Shown one piece after another: positions 61,579 through 64,000 of a DNA stretch of 64,000 nt (positions are counted from its first letter, which is position 1; each line of letters starts with the position of its first letter). Origin of the DNA: Thioalkalivibrio paradoxus ARh 1 (GTDB lineage: Bacteria; Pseudomonadota; Gammaproteobacteria; Ectothiorhodospirales; Ectothiorhodospiraceae); contig NZ_CP007029.1 of the NCBI RefSeq assembly GCF_000227685.2, positions 656,501 to 720,500 of the forward strand, given 5' to 3'. The position numbers and the translations under genes were made by a program. The notes below the pieces were generated by a model, which saw only the letters and a list, made by a program, of their open reading frames with translations, did no database searches and had not been told where the DNA came from.

Positions 61579-64000
61579 TCATGCGGCACGACGACTTACT
61601 CGGAGGATGCGAGCTGGCATTGGGTGGGCGAGCCGCCAAATTATGCTCATGGGGTGGCTTCCTTCGTGCCGGTCATAGCGCAACGGGCCACAGAAAAAGA
61701 ATGGCGCAGTCAGGCCCGCTGGGGTACGCTTCGACGGTCGTAGGAAAAGCATCGGCTGGTAGTCCTGTTTCTGGTGTTGGATGTAACGCTGACCGGTAGC
61801 GGAGTCGGGGCCCACGGTGGACTGGCTTTGCCAGTGGAAGAGCCTGTCTGAGATCGCGTAGTCCTCGTACATGGTCGTCGGGGAGAATTCTGTCTCGGCC
61901 TTGTCGATGGTCACCAAGAACACATCCATCCGACGTTCTGGCAGGTGTAACACGCCTTCACGGTGGCTGAACGGAGCTTCCAAGCTTCCCCTGCCGAGCG
62001 CGAGCAAGATCTGTTCGCGTGTGTAGGTTGCGTGTAACTCCAGTGGCCCCGTGCGGTCTCGGAAGAAGACTTCGCTTGCCGGAACAATTCCGCGGCGGCG
62101 AAAGGAGACCACGTCACGTACGTCCAGACTCGATTCGGAGTGCTTACGAGTGAACTCGTCCAGTGCGTTGAAATCGCCGTCGCCGGGCCTTTGACTTCCC
62201 CAGAGCACACTGTATGCGAGCTCTAGCCGGATGTGGTCGTCCTCTCCTTCGAATTCCCCGCTGTTGTCGGCGTCTGGTCCCAGTCTGCGAGATAGGGCGT
62301 CAAGAATGTTCGTATCGGTGGATATTGCGAGTTGGCGAAGCCCTGTTCTGAGTCCCTTCTCGTAGGGTTCGATTCCGGCTACGTGCTTGCCGCCAGCGGC
62401 TTCCAGGAGCCTACTTGGAAGGCCATGGCGCAACAGGAGGTCTGGCTCATCGAAGTGCAGCCAATCCAGCATCTCTTCCAATGTGGGCCGTTTGCCCAGT
62501 TGCTGACGGCATTGAGCTAGCTGCTGGATGATCCGAGGCCTTCGCACCAGAAGGTTGTTCCGGATGTTTTCCAAGATGTGCGCTTGGGCCACCCGGTGCA
62601 AGTCGATGAGGCATCCGCTCGGCAGCCAGGGGAATCCGGACTCGATCTGTTCGTCGACACGGGTATTGGGTTGGCTGCTCAGCGCTCGAAAGCGGTCGGC
62701 ATAACGGAACTGTCGGTGTTGAGGTGCGATGAAGTCGAGCACAGTCAGGTGCGGCTTCCCCTCGTGCAGACGTAGACCCCGACCAAGCTGCTGCAGGTAA
62801 ACGGTCAAGCTTTCCGTCGGCCTCAGCATCAGGATGGTATCCACCTCAGGTATATCGACCCCCTCGTTGTACAAATCCACAGTAAAGATGAAGCGGATCC
62901 GGCGCTGGACCAAGTCACGCTGCACGCTTTGGCGCTGCGGTGCAGGACTGTCCGCTGTCAGCGCAGCGGAGGGCATGCCCCACTGAGAAAAGGCTCGGGC
63001 CATGAACACTGCGTGCTGTTGACTGACACAGAATCCTAGCCCCCGTAAGGTGTCCGGCTGAGTTACGTAATCCAGAAGCTGGTCTCGAACCCATTTTGCA
63101 CGGACTTCGTTCGCCCCAAAGACGTTCTCAAGTTCGCTCAGCGCGTAGCCGCCGCGTGTCCATGCAGCGCCAGAGAGGTCGACGGAGTGGTGATCCGGAA
63201 TTCCGAAGTAATGGAATGGTGCAAGCAGACGCCGATCGATTGCATCCGGCAGACGCATCTCATGGGTAAACCGGCCTCCAAAGTCTTCACGAATGTCTCG
63301 GCCGTCAGCACGTTCAGGCGTGGCAGTCAGGCCAAGCAGGATCTGGGGCCTCAGATGGGTCAGCATCGCTTGGTAGGTCGCCGCCTGCGCGTGGTGGGCC
63401 TCGTCAAATACCACGTAATCGAAATATCGAGGATCGAGTTCCGATAAACCCCTTGTGTGCCAGCTCTGGACAGAGCAGAAAAGGTGGCGCGACTGCCGCG
63501 GCGCAGCGCCCCCAACCAGGAGATCACCGAAGCCATCATCACGCAGGACGTGCCGGAATGCCGCGAGCGATTGGCGTAAGATCTCTTCGCGATGGGCGAC
63601 GAACAGAAGGGACGGCCTTGTCTCAGGTGCTCGTTGCTCTGCTATGCGTCGGTAATCGAAAGCTGCGACCATGGTCTTGCCGGTCCCAGTGGCAGCGATA
63701 ACCAAGTGTCGATTGAGGCCAGACCGCCGCTCGCGGTCGATCTCATCGAGTATTTCTTGTTGGAAGGCGTAGGGTTTCAGATCGAAGAAATGCGTTGGCG
63801 TCGTGGCCGGGTCTTGGCGGGGGCCACGCTCGATCTCTAGTGCCGCCCTGAGCCGGGGAAGATCACCAGGGGCGAGTGGCTCGAACTCGGCAGCGTCTTC
63901 CCAGTGCGACTGGAATGCGGCGGTCACTTGGCGCCAAAGATACGGTAACTCATGCTGACTGATCTTAGCTGTCCATTCCAAGCCCTCATCGAGAGCTACC
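61579..64000 (-). CDS. DEAD/DEAH helicase with DUF3427, 5' partial
   Basis: The frame is open to the last base (VALDEGLEWTAKISQHELP), so the N-terminus, usually a phospholipase-D-like nuclease domain, lies beyond the window. Visible: helicase motifs I (AATGTGKT), II (FDEAHHAQ), III (LLGLTATPER), V-VI region (YNEGVDIPEVD, LQQLGRGLRLHEGK), then a long C-terminal part ending in a DUF3427-like domain (LFHWQSQSTVG, PFFFCGPLRYDRHEGSHPMSI). Superfamily-2 helicases of this kind are common in defence islands. The gene is directly upstream of the small protein and reverse transcriptase genes on the same strand. Less AT-rich than the reverse transcriptase. Confidence 0.88.
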   Translation of the reverse strand, partial: VALDEGLEWTAKISQHELPYLWRQVTAAFQSHWEDAAEFEPLAPGDLPRLRAALEIERGPRQDPATTPTHFFDLKPYAFQQEILDEIDRERRSGLNRHLVIAATGTGKTMVAAFDYRRIAEQRAPETRPSLLFVAHREEILRQSLAAFRHVLRDDGFGDLLVGGAAPRQSRHLFCSVQSWHTRGLSELDPRYFDYVVFDEAHHAQAATYQAMLTHLRPQILLGLTATPERADGRDIREDFGGRFTHEMRLPDAIDRRLLAPFHYFGIPDHHSVDLSGAAWTRGGYALSELENVFGANEVRAKWVRDQLLDYVTQPDTLRGLGFCVSQQHAVFMARAFSQWGMPSAALTADSPAPQRQSVQRDLVQRRIRFIFTVDLYNEGVDIPEVDTILMLRPTESLTVYLQQLGRGLRLHEGKPHLTVLDFIAPQHRQFRYADRFRALSSQPNTRVDEQIESGFPWLPSGCLIDLHRVAQAHILENIRNNLLVRRPRIIQQLAQCRQQLGKRPTLEEMLDWLHFDEPDLLLRHGLPSRLLEAAGGKHVAGIEPYEKGLRTGLRQLAISTDTNILDALSRRLGPDADNSGEFEGEDDHIRLELAYSVLWGSQRPGDGDFNALDEFTRKHSESSLDVRDVVSFRRRGIVPASEVFFRDRTGPLELHATYTREQILLALGRGSLEAPFSHREGVLHLPERRMDVFLVTIDKAETEFSPTTMYEDYAISDRLFHWQSQSTVGPDSATGQRYIQHQKQDYQPMLFLRPSKRTPAGLTAPFFFCGPLRYDRHEGSHPMSIIWRLAHPMPARILRVSRRAA

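Overview
The window is GC-rich chromosomal DNA with dense genes, short 4-base gene overlaps and G/C-ending codons. Gene content points to a proteobacterium: a fused TRAP permease with a TAXI binding protein, an ExbB/ExbD/TonB operon, AcuI/YhdH, YchJ, and a remnant of a sulfide:quinone reductase-type flavoprotein. I infer a gammaproteobacterium, possibly a sulfur oxidiser of the Ectothiorhodospiraceae/Thioalkalivibrio kind; that last step rests mainly on the flavoprotein remnant and is weak. No rRNA, tRNA or CRISPR array was seen.

Layout. (1) 1-9686, plus strand: the accessory end of an extracellular contractile injection system (eCIS) locus. It holds two proteins of unknown function, a tandem AAA+ ATPase, a 1210-residue DUF4157 (eCIS core) protein with an HELAH site and an HNH-like segment, and a TPR protein. 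Structural genes would lie left of the window. (2) 10.7-18.8 kb: a CBS-pair protein facing a 2520-residue secreted protein that ends in five near-identical PPC-like repeats. (3) 19.2-23.5 kb: a nucleotidyltransferase/HepT-like pair, a truncated flavoprotein gene, two small secreted proteins and a second CBS-pair protein. (4) 23.6-38.7 kb, minus strand: metabolic and transport genes, namely a GalT-like HIT enzyme, a quinone oxidoreductase, a TSUP exporter, a TAXI-TRAP transporter, a MliC/META lipoprotein, AcuI, a metallo-beta-lactamase-fold hydrolase, an exbB-exbD-exbD-tonB operon, a hydrolase remnant and a membrane protein.

(5) 39.0-49.95 kb, minus strand: a tight eight-gene operon. In transcription order it encodes a GMC oxidoreductase, a ferritin-like protein, a sorbitol-dehydrogenase-type small subunit, an FG-GAP/VCBS protein, an amylo-alpha-1,6-glucosidase, a GH63-like glucosidase, an IolE-like isomerase/dehydratase and a GlcG/HbpS-like protein. 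It looks like an oligosaccharide processing and oxidation pathway that I cannot match to a described system.

(6) 50.2-59.5 kb: a toxin-antitoxin accumulation zone, part intact and part decayed. It has three copies (two broken) of an excisionase-type antitoxin with a PIN toxin, VapBC, an addiction-module antitoxin with a ParE stump, three nucleotidyltransferase/HepT loci, two pieces of pRiA4b ORF-3-like genes, a degenerate dispersed repeat and a group II intron. (7) 59.6-64.0 kb, minus strand: a visibly more AT-rich reverse transcriptase with an Abi/UG-type architecture. It is translationally coupled to a 99-residue small protein and lies directly downstream of a DUF3427 DEAD/DEAH helicase that runs off the right edge. 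This is the best candidate for an undescribed (defence) system.
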